From positions 1,922,001 through 1,986,000 of the forward strand of contig NZ_CP051204.2 of assembly GCF_012516375.2 (NCBI RefSeq): 64,000 bases of DNA, given 5' to 3'. Under the pieces are notes generated by a model, which saw nothing but the letters and a program-made list of their open reading frames with translations, was not told the origin of the DNA and did not search any database. How positions within the stretch are numbered: the first letter of the stretch is position 1; every line of letters begins with the position of its first letter. The position numbers and the translations under genes were made by a program. This DNA is from Chitinophaga oryzae (GTDB taxonomy: Bacteria; Bacteroidota; Bacteroidia; Chitinophagales; Chitinophagaceae). This document shows positions 53,007 through 61,846 of this stretch, piece after piece.

Positions 53007-55463
53007 ATGACCCTTTCAACATTGACCATATTCAGCGTTGAACTGCAATCCGCCATCAGGATTGCGAAAGCAATTGCAAAAGACCATCATCATGTGCAGT
53101 ATAGCCCTGCGCACCTGCTCCGTGCAGCCATGCATAAGGAGGTAGGGCTCGCGCCTGTATTGCACCAGATGAACATCGACGTATATTACCTGGAAGAGTG
53201 GGCCGACGTAAGACTGGATGAGTTACCCCGTACCTCCCGCACCGTAGACGAGGCGGAACCTGACGATGCTGCTGCGGTAGTGTTGCAGGAAGCGCTGAGT
53301 GTTGCCCAGGAAGCAGATAAGCCGGAAACAGACGCCTGGAGCCTGCTGATAGCCTTGTGTACCCCCGGCGTGGGCTTTTCCTACGAGCAGCTGAAATCGT
53401 TCCCCTTTACGCGTGACCAGCTCATAGCCGCCAGCGAACAGGGCCGCAGCAAGCCGGAAAATAACGTCAACGGCAGTACTGCGGCAGCGGGCATCAAGCC
53501 GGCATCGCTGAAGTATGTGTACCGGATGACAGACCCGCAGCTGTTGCAGACCTATCACCCGGTAATCGGCAGAGACGGCGATATACGCGCTCTTTCGGAG
53601 GTCCTTACCCGTAAAGACCGTGCCAGCGTGCTGGTGATCGGCGACGGCGGCGTAGGCAAGACCTCCCTGATAGAGGGACTGGCACGCGCTATCGCGCAGA
53701 AGCAGGTGCCCCTGCAGTTACAGCAGTCCGATGTGTATGCCCTCGATTACGGCGCCTTTATCGCCGGGGCCGCTTATAAAAATGAACTGGAAGACAGGCT
53801 TCTCCAGATCATCCAGCAGCTCAAACAAACAGGCAGGCATATCCTTTTCATCGACAATCTTCACACCCTTCTCGATAAACAGTCCGGCGGCGGCATGGCC
53901 AACGTCATCAAAGCGGCGCTGGGCAAAGGAGAGATCATCCTGATCGGCACTACCACACCGGAAGGCTTCCGCAAACTCATAGAGCCGGACGCCATCCTGC
54001 GGCACCGTTTTGAAACGATCAACCTCGCAGAGCCTGATGAAACACAGGCCGTGCGTATGATGACCGCCGTAGTTCCGGTATATGAAAGCTTCTATCAGTT
54101 GCAGGTACCCCAGGAAGCTACCCGCGAGGCGATCCGCCTCTCCCGGCGATACCTGAAGGAACGTTGCCTGCCCGACAGCGCCATCAACCTGCTGGACCGT
54201 ACCATGGCCGCTATCCGCGCCATGCAGGATACCGGCGCGCCGCTGCTGGCCTCCCTTCGGGATGAACTGGAAACGCTGCGTGGTAAGGAAGACTTACAAA
54301 GCGAAGACCTGCACTGGTTTTACCGGCAACTGACTGACAGGCTGGGCGCACTGATGGCTGGTAAATTGCAGGTAGATACTGAGCTGACAAAACTGACGGA
54401 CAACACCGCGCTGCTGGAGGCCCTGCAACAACTGCTGGACCAGCTGGCCGGCGTAGTGTCTGTACAACATAAAGCCGTTACCCCTGTTGACCTGGCTACC
54501 ATGATCGCAGGAATGACCGGCATCCCGCTGGGCAAGATCCAGTCACAGGAAAGAGAACGCCTCGTAGCGATGGACCTGCACCTGCGTAAAAGAGTAGTAG
54601 GACAGGACCATGCGCTGAAAGCCGTTGCGGACGCCATCCTGGAGTCCCGTTCAGGCCTCAGCAGGCCCGGGCAGCCTATCGGCTCTTTCTTCTTCCTGGG
54701 ACCTACCGGCACCGGTAAAACGGAGCTGGCCAAATCTCTGGCAGACTTCTTGTTCCAGGACGAACGTTGCATGATCCGCTTCGACATGTCAGAGTTCAAG
54801 GAGGAACATGCCGCCGCCCTGTTATACGGCGCGCCTCCGGGCTATGTGGGATACGAAGAAGGCGGCCTGCTGGTCAACAAAATACGGCAACAACCCTACG
54901 CAGTAGTATTATTCGATGAAATAGAAAAAGCGCATCCGTCTGTATTTGATATCTTTTTACAGATCATGGATGAAGGAAAATTACACGACAGACTGGGAAA
55001 AACCGGAGACTTCTCCAACGCACTGGTGCTCTTTACCTCCAACATCGGTAGCGACGCCATCGCCGCTTCATTTGAGCAGGGCGTGATCCCGCCGTCGCAG
55101 CAACTGATGGAACTGATGACCCGCCACTTCAGGCCGGAGTTCCTCGGAAGGCTCACGGAGATCATTCCCTTCGGCCCTATCCGCCAGGAAAACGTAGAGA
55201 AGATATTCGATATCCATCTGCAACATCTCCTGCACCTGCTGCAACAACAGCAGATAACGCTGACGGTTACACCGGCCGCCCGGCAACACCTCGCCATGAT
55301 GGGCTATTCGCCCCGCTACGGCGCCCGCCCGCTGCGGGAGGTGATCCGGGGCCAGCTCCGTAAGCCACTGTCACGCATGATCATAGACGGAAGCCTCAGC
55401 AAGGATATGACTGTCACGCTCGACCTGAAAGACGATAAACCGGATTGGTCTATCAACAAGTAA
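53007..55463 (+). CDS. clpV: T6SS ATPase ClpV (TssH)
   Basis: 818-residue double AAA+ ClpB-family ATPase that disassembles contracted sheath. N-terminal Clp repeat domain (about 1-145, including HHVQYSPAHLLRAAMH); first AAA+ module with Walker A GDGGVGKT (about 212-219) and HILFIDNLHTLL as Walker B (Asp-Asn instead of the usual Asp-Glu); second module with GPTGTGKTEL, VVLFDEIEKAHPSVFDIFLQIMDEG and a C-terminal small domain (YSPRYGARPLREVIRG). Shorter middle domain than ClpB, as in ClpV. The first Walker B lacks the catalytic Glu by eye, so hydrolysis may rest mainly on the second module. tssB and tssC follow. Confidence 0.93.
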   Translation: MTLSTLTIFSVELQSAIRIAKAIAKDHHHVQYSPAHLLRAAMHKEVGLAPVLHQMNIDVYYLEEWADVRLDELPRTSRTVDEAEPDDAAAVVLQEALSVAQEADKPETDAWSLLIALCTPGVGFSYEQLKSFPFTRDQLIAASEQGRSKPENNVNGSTAAAGIKPASLKYVYRMTDPQLLQTYHPVIGRDGDIRALSEVLTRKDRASVLVIGDGGVGKTSLIEGLARAIAQKQVPLQLQQSDVYALDYGAFIAGAAYKNELEDRLLQIIQQLKQTGRHILFIDNLHTLLDKQSGGGMANVIKAALGKGEIILIGTTTPEGFRKLIEPDAILRHRFETINLAEPDETQAVRMMTAVVPVYESFYQLQVPQEATREAIRLSRRYLKERCLPDSAINLLDRTMAAIRAMQDTGAPLLASLRDELETLRGKEDLQSEDLHWFYRQLTDRLGALMAGKLQVDTELTKLTDNTALLEALQQLLDQLAGVVSVQHKAVTPVDLATMIAGMTGIPLGKIQSQERERLVAMDLHLRKRVVGQDHALKAVADAILESRSGLSRPGQPIGSFFFLGPTGTGKTELAKSLADFLFQDERCMIRFDMSEFKEEHAAALLYGAPPGYVGYEEGGLLVNKIRQQPYAVVLFDEIEKAHPSVFDIFLQIMDEGKLHDRLGKTGDFSNALVLFTSNIGSDAIAASFEQGVIPPSQQLMELMTRHFRPEFLGRLTEIIPFGPIRQENVEKIFDIHLQHLLHLLQQQQITLTVTPAARQHLAMMGYSPRYGARPLREVIRGQLRKPLSRMIIDGSLSKDMTVTLDLKDDKPDWSINK

Positions 55464-55543
55464 AAAACCTCAAACAATAAAAGGGACAGGGGAACATATC
55501 GCCCGGACCTTTGCTAATTTGGAAAATCTCAAAATGTTTTGTT

Positions 55544-55990
55544 ATGAATGACAACTACGGAATTGGTGGCACAGAAGTCAAACTGGACGCCAATGAAGCC
55601 ATTGCGGAAATATCGCATAACCGTACGCTGTTTGCTGAAAAGCTTACCCAGCAAGCACCTGTAAAGCCTGAAATCGTGGAAGGGCTTACTTCCGTGGAAG
55701 CCGTTTTTGAACACTTCAAGCCCAGCTTAAATGTAAGTTTTCATGACGCTGAAGGCCGCCCGGTGCCGGAAAAACTGCAGTTCCACCACCTCGGCGATTT
55801 TGGTGTGAAAGGTATCACTGAACAAAGCGCTTTCCTCAATGATCTCGCCACTGAGAAAGAGCAGTACCTGAAAATCATGAAAAACCTGAAGACCAACAAG
55901 ATCCTGAAACAGGCCCTGGCAGATCCGGACGCAAGACAGGCCATGCTGGGAGCTATCCGCAGCATGCTGAAAGACCTGAACACAAAATAA
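55544..55990 (+). CDS. tssB: T6SS contractile sheath small subunit TssB
   Basis: 148-residue sheath small subunit. It matches the T6SSiii TssB pattern: GIGGTEVKLDANEAIAEI, PSLNVSFHDAEGRPVPEKLQFHHLGDF, then the helical part IMKNLKTNKILKQALADPDARQAMLGAIRSML. TssB pairs with TssC to form the sheath around the Hcp tube. I use ATG 55544 (MNDNYG); an in-frame ATG at 55511 adds 11 residues without family support. It lies 80 bp after clpV and 40 bp before tssC. Confidence 0.93.
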   Translation: MNDNYGIGGTEVKLDANEAIAEISHNRTLFAEKLTQQAPVKPEIVEGLTSVEAVFEHFKPSLNVSFHDAEGRPVPEKLQFHHLGDFGVKGITEQSAFLNDLATEKEQYLKIMKNLKTNKILKQALADPDARQAMLGAIRSMLKDLNTK

Positions 55991-56030
55991 TTAAACAGTT
56001 CCCCTATCCCGGAACATAATATCATTTCTT

Positions 56031-57413
56031 ATGGCAGAATTACAGAAAAACCAGGAAGAGCTGCAGGACCTGCAAAATGCGGGGCAACAGCCTTCAGCCA
56101 AACCGGAAGTTAACCTCACCAAAAATATTGAGGAACTGGCCAAATACGGCGGCTTCGATCTTATTGAAGCGGCGGTGGAAGGCGCCCAGAACCTCAACCC
56201 CGACCGTAAGGCACGCCGTAACATCTTCCTCACGGAAGCCGGCAAAAAATCGGAAAGGGATAAACTAAGGAAAACACTCTCCCTCTGGGAAAAAGTACTC
56301 TCCGAAGCCACAGAGCTCCCCGATATGGTGGAGTTCTGTAATAACCACGCCGCCGAAGCGGAACAGGTGCTGAACAAAAACCTCGGCGAAGCAGTGGAAG
56401 GAACCCGCGAACTGGAACAGGCTTACCGCAACGTTGCCCTGTTCTTCAAAAATACCGAGTCCGACAAGGTGAAAAATATCTCTTTCATCAACGTGGAGCT
56501 CGAACAACTGAAAGACCTCGATAATACCCGCTTTATCGATGCCATCCGCGAGGAACTGGTGGCCAACTACGACCGCCTCGATCTGCGCGATAACTACAGC
56601 CTGCTGGTCATCCCGGGATACCTCGGCTCCAACAAGGTGCTGGAAAAATGGGCCAAGATCGCCCATGAAAATAAAGCCATGCTGGTGACAGACTTCGCCC
56701 ACCTCGACGCTCCGGACGACGTAATGGAGATGTTTGAACTGGCCAACCTCACCGGTGGCGAAATACACCGCTCCAATGTGATCATGTCCTGCAACTGGCT
56801 CGTAGGCCGTGGTAAATTCGATGAAGTGGGAGAAGAAGATAACCTCTACGTTCCCCCCTCCGGCGCACTGGCGGGTAAAATCTACAAAACACTGATGTCG
56901 CAGGTAACCGCCGGTAAAAAATTCGGTGGCATGAACGAAGTGGACGGCGTGCGTTTCGAACTGAAGAAAAGCGAAATCGCCAGCCTCGAAAAAATGGGCC
57001 TCGTACCCATGGTGAAAGAATACGGCAAAGTAATGGCCTTCAGCGCCAAAACCCTGTTCAATGGCGATAACCTCGGCTTACAGACCTACTCCGTAGTACG
57101 TGTGTTCGACTTTGTGACCAAAGTGCTGATGGACTTCCTGAACCGCCGCGCTTTCGAAAACTTCAACGCCAATACACGGAAAGACCTCATGAAGCAGATC
57201 ATCCGCTTCCTCGACGGCATTACCGGCCCTGACAAACTGATCGAAGATTTCAATATCCGCCGCTTCGAACAGGACCCGATACAGAAAGACCGTATTCACC
57301 TGGATATTCACCTGAAGCCTTATTTCCCGGCCAAGAACTTCCTGATCAAAATGGAAGGCCAGAAAGGAGATGATGCGGCTGAATGGGACACCACCTATGA
57401 ACAGGATAAATAA
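56031..57413 (+). CDS. tssC: T6SS contractile sheath large subunit TssC
   Basis: 460-residue sheath large subunit of the Bacteroidota type (DUF5458-like). Characteristic parts: NIEELAKYGGFDLIEAAVEGAQNL, KVLSEATELPDMV, NYSLLVIPGYLGSNKVLEKWAKIA, GGEIHRSNVIMSCNWLVGRGKF, LYVPPSGALAGKIY and DIHLKPYFPAKNFLIKM near the C-terminus. It carries the wall of the sheath and the ClpV-accessible N-terminal helix. It follows tssB by 40 bp and is followed by a hairpin and two genes for exported proteins. Confidence 0.95.
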   Translation: MAELQKNQEELQDLQNAGQQPSAKPEVNLTKNIEELAKYGGFDLIEAAVEGAQNLNPDRKARRNIFLTEAGKKSERDKLRKTLSLWEKVLSEATELPDMVEFCNNHAAEAEQVLNKNLGEAVEGTRELEQAYRNVALFFKNTESDKVKNISFINVELEQLKDLDNTRFIDAIREELVANYDRLDLRDNYSLLVIPGYLGSNKVLEKWAKIAHENKAMLVTDFAHLDAPDDVMEMFELANLTGGEIHRSNVIMSCNWLVGRGKFDEVGEEDNLYVPPSGALAGKIYKTLMSQVTAGKKFGGMNEVDGVRFELKKSEIASLEKMGLVPMVKEYGKVMAFSAKTLFNGDNLGLQTYSVVRVFDFVTKVLMDFLNRRAFENFNANTRKDLMKQIIRFLDGITGPDKLIEDFNIRRFEQDPIQKDRIHLDIHLKPYFPAKNFLIKMEGQKGDDAAEWDTTYEQDK

Positions 57414-57442
57414 ACAGGTCATCCATCTGATATATGCTGGCA

Positions 57443-57491
57443 GTGGTCATCGTTGAACAACCGGCAGCAAGCCTTGTGCAACGATGATCAC
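57443..57491 (+). terminator. hairpin after tssC (possible attenuator)
   Basis: Arms GTGGTCATCGTTG (57443-57455) and its complement (57479-57491), one mismatch in 13, loop 23 nt. No strong T-run follows, so it may be a leaky terminator or mRNA-stability hairpin setting sheath genes at higher level than the following genes. Confidence 0.45.
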
Positions 57492-57576
57492 AGCGGCACA
57501 ACATAAATTTTATTACGGTTGTTTTTCAGGTAGATAAACAACCTGGAAGCCAACTCAACTGTTAAGTGTAAATACT

Positions 57577-58479
57577 ATGAAATCGGTGCGCAGTATTTTA
57601 TTTTGTTTGTTAATTGGAACGGCCCCCGCAGTAATGGCACAGCAAGTCGGAAGAACCGATACCGTGCTTACAAAAAGAGGCGCTTCGACCCTGATCACGA
57701 GCGGGTCCGCCATCACTACGTTCCAGATCGGTGACGGAAAAAACACAGATTATGATTACCGGATCGTGGACGGTAATATGGCGGTAGTAAGACCCGTAAC
57801 AGCATCTCCCAGACCTACCAACCTGATTGTCCGTGAAGGAGACAATATTCACTACATGATCCTCGCGTACCGCGAGAATGCGGACTTGTCCAAACTGAAG
57901 TACGTGCTGTCAAAGAAACCGGCAGGCGGCAAGGAACCGGTGATTGCCGGTACGCCTGAACCGCGGCATGGCGACAAAGACTCCGGCAGTAAAACCACTG
58001 CCACTACGTTCAAACTACCGGAGGAAGATGAAAGCGCGCCGCTGATCAGCGTGGACACGGTGACTGTCAGCGACCTTGCGGAAGACTTCAAAAAAGACAG
58101 TAAAGTCAATCACAACCATGAAGTGAAAGTAGACGGTGTCAGCCTCGGTTACGCCAAAGCGATGACCCTCAGTTCACTGAACTATTTCTGTTTTCACATC
58201 CGCAACAAAAGCAAGGAACCTTACGAGTTTGTAAAGGCCACGCTGATACACAAAGAAAAGAAAGACACTGCGGAGCTGCATACCATGCCACTGTTATACA
58301 AGAAAGGCCCCACTACCATTGAGGCCCGCGGTGAAGCGGAAGAAGTGTTTGTTGTGCCTTCCAGAACGTTCAAAAAAGATGATGAGATCATCATTGTACT
58401 GGAACCGGCGGAAAACAGGCCGCAGTTGGTATTGTATGTACCTGCCAGCACATTGCCGAAGTATATGTTGACAAAATAG
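57577..58479 (+). CDS. exported TraN/VirB9-like protein in the T6SS locus
   Basis: 300-residue protein with a signal peptide (MKSVRSILFCLLIGTAPAVMAQ). By eye it resembles the Bacteroidota conjugation protein TraN (DUF4138; VirB9-like): an N-terminal beta module with TTFQIGDGKNTDYDYRIVDG and PTNLIVREGDNIHYMILAY, a linker (about 105-165), and a C-terminal beta domain (GYAKAMTLSSLNYFCFHIRN, YKKGPTTIEARGEAEEVFVVPSRTFKKDDEIIIVLEP). It should lie in the periplasm or at the outer membrane. It sits between tssC and a transglycosylase, 11 bp before the latter. No other conjugation gene is present, so a structural T6SS envelope role is likelier. Family assignment is not certain. Confidence 0.65.
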   Translation: MKSVRSILFCLLIGTAPAVMAQQVGRTDTVLTKRGASTLITSGSAITTFQIGDGKNTDYDYRIVDGNMAVVRPVTASPRPTNLIVREGDNIHYMILAYRENADLSKLKYVLSKKPAGGKEPVIAGTPEPRHGDKDSGSKTTATTFKLPEEDESAPLISVDTVTVSDLAEDFKKDSKVNHNHEVKVDGVSLGYAKAMTLSSLNYFCFHIRNKSKEPYEFVKATLIHKEKKDTAELHTMPLLYKKGPTTIEARGEAEEVFVVPSRTFKKDDEIIIVLEPAENRPQLVLYVPASTLPKYMLTK

Positions 58480-58490
58480 GAAAACGTGTC

Positions 58491-59615
58491 ATGAGACGCT
58501 GGTATCTTACAGGTTTGTTTGTCTGCCTCTTTACTATCCCGGTAATGGCGCAGCAGATAGACTTTTGCGGCGAGATGGTGCCGATGGAACGGGATTTTGT
58601 ATCGTCCCGCCTCATGGACGTTATAAAAAGGAATCTCCGTTACCAGGGATACCTGCCGGTGTTGCGTTCCAAAGCGGAAATGTACTTCCCTGTGATAGAA
58701 CCGATCCTTCAGCAATACCAGGTGCCGCTGGATTTTAAGTACCTGCCTATTGTGGAGAGCGGGCTTACCAATGCCACTTCTCCGGTAGGCGCACAAGGGG
58801 TATGGCAAATCATGCCGGGTACTGCCGCAGAACTGGGGCTGACCGTCGCGGGCGACTACGATGAGCGCAACCACCTGATCAAGGCTACCCACGCCGCCTG
58901 CCGGCTCATACGCATGTTGCACGACCAGCTGCAGTCCTGGACGCTTGCCGCCGCCGCTTACAACTGCGGAGCGGGCAACATCTCCAAAAACATCCGCCGG
59001 CAGGGGAGCCGTGATTATTACCAGCTGATGCTGAATAATGAAACGGCGCAGTATATCTACAAAATCATCGCTATCAAACAATTGTTCGAAAGCCCGGAAC
59101 TATACCTTCCCGGCTTCGGTTATAACGTGTTTGCCAAAAGGGACAGCAAAGGTTCTGTGTTTGCCAACCCGCAGATACCACCTCCGGGCAATATCCGCGA
59201 TTTTAACACTATCCGCATCACCATCGGGAAGAAGGCTTTGCCCAAACAGTCCAGCAGCGTGTATGCTGCCCGCTTGCAGATCAATGCCGCTTTCCGTGAC
59301 GGAGAGCTGATCAGTATTCACATGCTGGAGAATATGCAGGCGAACGGCGTGTACGTGGGCCGTAACGCCAGTTTATCCGGCAAGGGATGGATTGTCAGCA
59401 ACCGGGTGTATGTGGACCTTGGCTTTGGCAATACCGTGGTGCTCTGTGCCACCGATGGCAAAAAGGGAGTGCCGCTCGATCTGCTGAAGACCGGCGGCGA
59501 AGTAAAATTACTGAGTACCGAGTCTCACATCAGTACATCGTTGATGAATACACGGAATGGGAATGTATTGGCAGATTTTTCTTCCAGCTGGAGCAGTAAT
59601 TCCTCTTTCAGATAA
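58491..59615 (+). CDS. exported lytic transglycosylase
   Basis: 374-residue periplasmic murein-cleaving enzyme. Signal peptide (about 1-20, VMAQ) then an SLT/MltD-type lysozyme-like domain (about 55-205): catalytic Glu in FKYLPIVESGLTNATSP, VGAQGVWQIMPGTAAELGL, and AAAAYNCGAGNISKNI. The C-terminal approximately 150 residues (from about 225) are not LysM repeats and look beta-rich (SSSVYAARLQINAAF, GVYVGRNASLSGKGWIVSNRVYVDLGFGNTV). It probably opens peptidoglycan for T6SS assembly. It is 11 bp after the TraN-like gene; its 3' end overlaps convergent tssF by 91 bp. Confidence 0.88.
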   Translation: MRRWYLTGLFVCLFTIPVMAQQIDFCGEMVPMERDFVSSRLMDVIKRNLRYQGYLPVLRSKAEMYFPVIEPILQQYQVPLDFKYLPIVESGLTNATSPVGAQGVWQIMPGTAAELGLTVAGDYDERNHLIKATHAACRLIRMLHDQLQSWTLAAAAYNCGAGNISKNIRRQGSRDYYQLMLNNETAQYIYKIIAIKQLFESPELYLPGFGYNVFAKRDSKGSVFANPQIPPPGNIRDFNTIRITIGKKALPKQSSSVYAARLQINAAFRDGELISIHMLENMQANGVYVGRNASLSGKGWIVSNRVYVDLGFGNTVVLCATDGKKGVPLDLLKTGGEVKLLSTESHISTSLMNTRNGNVLADFSSSWSSNSSFR

Positions 59616-61357
59616 TTCAGATTGGCAGACGGGTATCTGGCAATAGGCTGCACCAGTTGCAGTTTGATGTCCATCGTCCTTACATAGCCCGCATTGCCGC
59701 CAGGTTGCAGGCTTACGCCTTTGGTGACCCCGCTTGATTTCAACTCTTTACCAAAAATGGTACGGCATAATGCTTTGATGTCTTCCGGCGTCACGATCCT
59801 GTTGTGCGACAACAGGTGTGAGCGGTAGAGATTAATTTTCTCATCGATGTTCAGCCGGTCTTTGCCGCCCTGTGTATTGGTCAGCAGCGTGATGCTGCCC
59901 GGTTTGGTCTGTATGCTGCCATATTCCAGCAGTTTGCTGCCCATGCGGATGTTATTGGCGGCTGTACCGTTGGTGGAGTAAAATTCAATGAAGATGTAAG
60001 CGGCATTTTCTTTCGGCTTCACCATCACATAGGGGATATTGCCTTTATTGGAGCCGGGTTGCAGCTGTTCTTCGAGGGAGGCGATCAGCTGGTGCAATTC
60101 CCGCATGCGGTTGGTGACATAGTCGTTTTTCACTTCTTCGAACAGCGAGCTTTCATCACGTATCACTTCCATGAGATAGGCTATTACTTCTTTGGCTTCG
60201 CGGGTATCGAAGCGGCCGATGCCGCTGCTGCGCACCACCAGTTCCCCTTCCTGCATCTGGCCGGCGGTGGCGAAGTTGCGGACGTAGTAGTCCGTTCCCT
60301 CCAGGTCGTACACTCTTTTGATATCAAAGAAGATATCCGGTGTTTGCAGGGGTATGATATTGAGGTAACGGTTCAGTTTCAGGGACTGTTCGTTATTTTT
60401 TTTGTTGATGACGGGAAAGCAGTTGATGCTGCAATACAGGTCTTCCAGCAGGGTATGGTGAAGCGCTTCCGGGAATTCGATGCGTATCCATTGCACTTCT
60501 TTCTGCAGTTTCTCCGCATCCTGTCCGAAGAGGCTGGCCAGTGCGGCTGGGAGGGAGGCGTTTCCTGTTTTATGAACGCGGTTGTCCGTAATGGTGAGGA
60601 AGTGTCTGCGGAAGCGCTGCAGTACATGCTGGCTGTAGCGGGCGTTGGTATCTACGGCTACTTCCACCATGCGTTCTATTTCTTCTTCGTCTGCCGGGCG
60701 GCTGTGGTGGTAGCCGGCCTTTACGGTTACCTCTGCGTCGTTGATAAAAAAGCGGGCCAGTGGCAGGTAGTGGTAGAACATTTCCTGCTGGTGGATATTG
60801 CGCAGGTCAAAGAAGAAGGACATGCCTTCATAACTGAGGCTGGCATCTTCCATGGCCAGTCCGAGCCAGAGGTGGTTGGATGGTACGTCCGGCAGGGCTT
60901 GTCCCTGGAGGATTTGTTCTTTGAACCAGTTGTCCCTTGTTTCGTATAGTTTGGCGCCGATGCCGAGGTATTGCACATGGCCTTTAAAGAGGCGGTGCGT
61001 GGTGACCGGCGAGAAGAAGAGGTCCTGACTGTTGTGCCCGGCTTTGGTATGATGATAGAACTGATGATCTGCCTGAATGTCGGCGCTGGTTTCGGTAGAC
61101 GTAGCATGGAGTATACCGAAGGCAGGCTGGCTGCTGGTGATAGGCTCCGGCATCATGATCTGCGCCAGCCTTTCCACGAGGCGTGCGTGAGACACGTCCA
61201 CTTCGCCGGATATTTTTTCCAGTTCGCTGGCACAGGCTTCCAGCAGTAATTGTACGATGGGGTCAAAAGAAGTTTCCACTTCCGCGTCCGGGTATCCCCA
61301 CAGGCGGGCAGCGGTTTTCAGCATACGGTCTTTTATCCTTTCTTTTTTTTCTTTCAT
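59525..61357 (-). CDS. tssF: T6SS baseplate subunit TssF
   Basis: 610-residue baseplate protein. TssF-type landmarks: an N-terminal region MLKTAARLWGYPDAEVE and SFDPIVQLLLEACASELEKI, then MMPEPITSSQPAFGILHAT, a central beta-rich part with WIRIEFPEALHHTLLEDLYCSINCFPVINK and the C-terminal ITPEDIKALCRTIFGKE-like segment followed by LQPGGNAGYVRTMDIKLQLVQPIARY. It forms the wedge with TssE, TssG and TssK. I use ATG 61357 (MKEKKERIKDR); ATG 61378 is 21 bp upstream. Last gene of the PKD-tssE-tssF operon. It overlaps the convergent transglycosylase gene by 91 bp. Confidence 0.88.
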   Translation of the reverse strand: MKEKKERIKDRMLKTAARLWGYPDAEVETSFDPIVQLLLEACASELEKISGEVDVSHARLVERLAQIMMPEPITSSQPAFGILHATSTETSADIQADHQFYHHTKAGHNSQDLFFSPVTTHRLFKGHVQYLGIGAKLYETRDNWFKEQILQGQALPDVPSNHLWLGLAMEDASLSYEGMSFFFDLRNIHQQEMFYHYLPLARFFINDAEVTVKAGYHHSRPADEEEIERMVEVAVDTNARYSQHVLQRFRRHFLTITDNRVHKTGNASLPAALASLFGQDAEKLQKEVQWIRIEFPEALHHTLLEDLYCSINCFPVINKKNNEQSLKLNRYLNIIPLQTPDIFFDIKRVYDLEGTDYYVRNFATAGQMQEGELVVRSSGIGRFDTREAKEVIAYLMEVIRDESSLFEEVKNDYVTNRMRELHQLIASLEEQLQPGSNKGNIPYVMVKPKENAAYIFIEFYSTNGTAANNIRMGSKLLEYGSIQTKPGSITLLTNTQGGKDRLNIDEKINLYRSHLLSHNRIVTPEDIKALCRTIFGKELKSSGVTKGVSLQPGGNAGYVRTMDIKLQLVQPIARYPSANLNYLKEELLLQLEEKSANTFPFRVFINDVLM

Positions 61358-61405
61358 GTGTCGGATGGTTTCGCGCAAAGGCGCAGTAAATTTCTAAATC
61401 CCAAA

Positions 61406-61837
61406 TTAATCGTAGGACAACGGGCTGATATAGAAATAACTGGTGTACTGGAAGGGGTTATTGTTTTTGGCCAGTGTGCCGCTAACGGTGACCCTTATCT
61501 TTTTTTTCATTTTGCGGGCCGGCGCCAGCATCAGCTCTTCCTGATTGACGGCCGCTACCACGCGGATCTGTGCCAGTCTTTTTTCATAGCGTGTGACGGC
61601 CGTTTTAACGGCGGATTCCACTTGTTCCTTTACCTCGTTGTTGGAGGCTTTGATATCAAAATCACTGTCCCACCACTGACAGCCATACTGGGGGTCGTCT
61701 TTATTTTCCCCCAGTACGGTAGTGATCAGCAGGTGAATATGTTGCGCCACGGATTCTTCCAGGTTGACAGCCGGTATGTCTTTTTTTTGCAGCAGCTGGG
61801 AGAAGTCCATGGGCAGCTTATAATATTTTCCTTTCAT
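61406..61837 (-). CDS. tssE: T6SS baseplate subunit TssE (gp25-like)
   Basis: 143-residue protein of the GPW/gp25 family. Seen: SVAQHIHLLITTVLGENKDDPQYGCQWWDSDFD (the gp25 opening with the conserved acidic/aromatic turn), EQVESAVKTAVTRYEKRLAQIRVVA and a final KKKIRVTVSGTLAKNN strand. It nucleates sheath polymerisation at the baseplate. The gene starts 9 bp after the PKD-protein gene and ends 48 bp before tssF. Confidence 0.9.
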   Translation of the reverse strand: MKGKYYKLPMDFSQLLQKKDIPAVNLEESVAQHIHLLITTVLGENKDDPQYGCQWWDSDFDIKASNNEVKEQVESAVKTAVTRYEKRLAQIRVVAAVNQEELMLAPARKMKKKIRVTVSGTLAKNNNPFQYTSYFYISPLSYD

Positions 61838-61846
61838 GGGAATCGT

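Noticed and set aside
57577..58479. Remnant of a conjugative transposon
   Set aside because: Only the TraN-like gene suggests this; no other tra gene, integrase or attachment site is present, and the gene sits in an intact T6SS operon.
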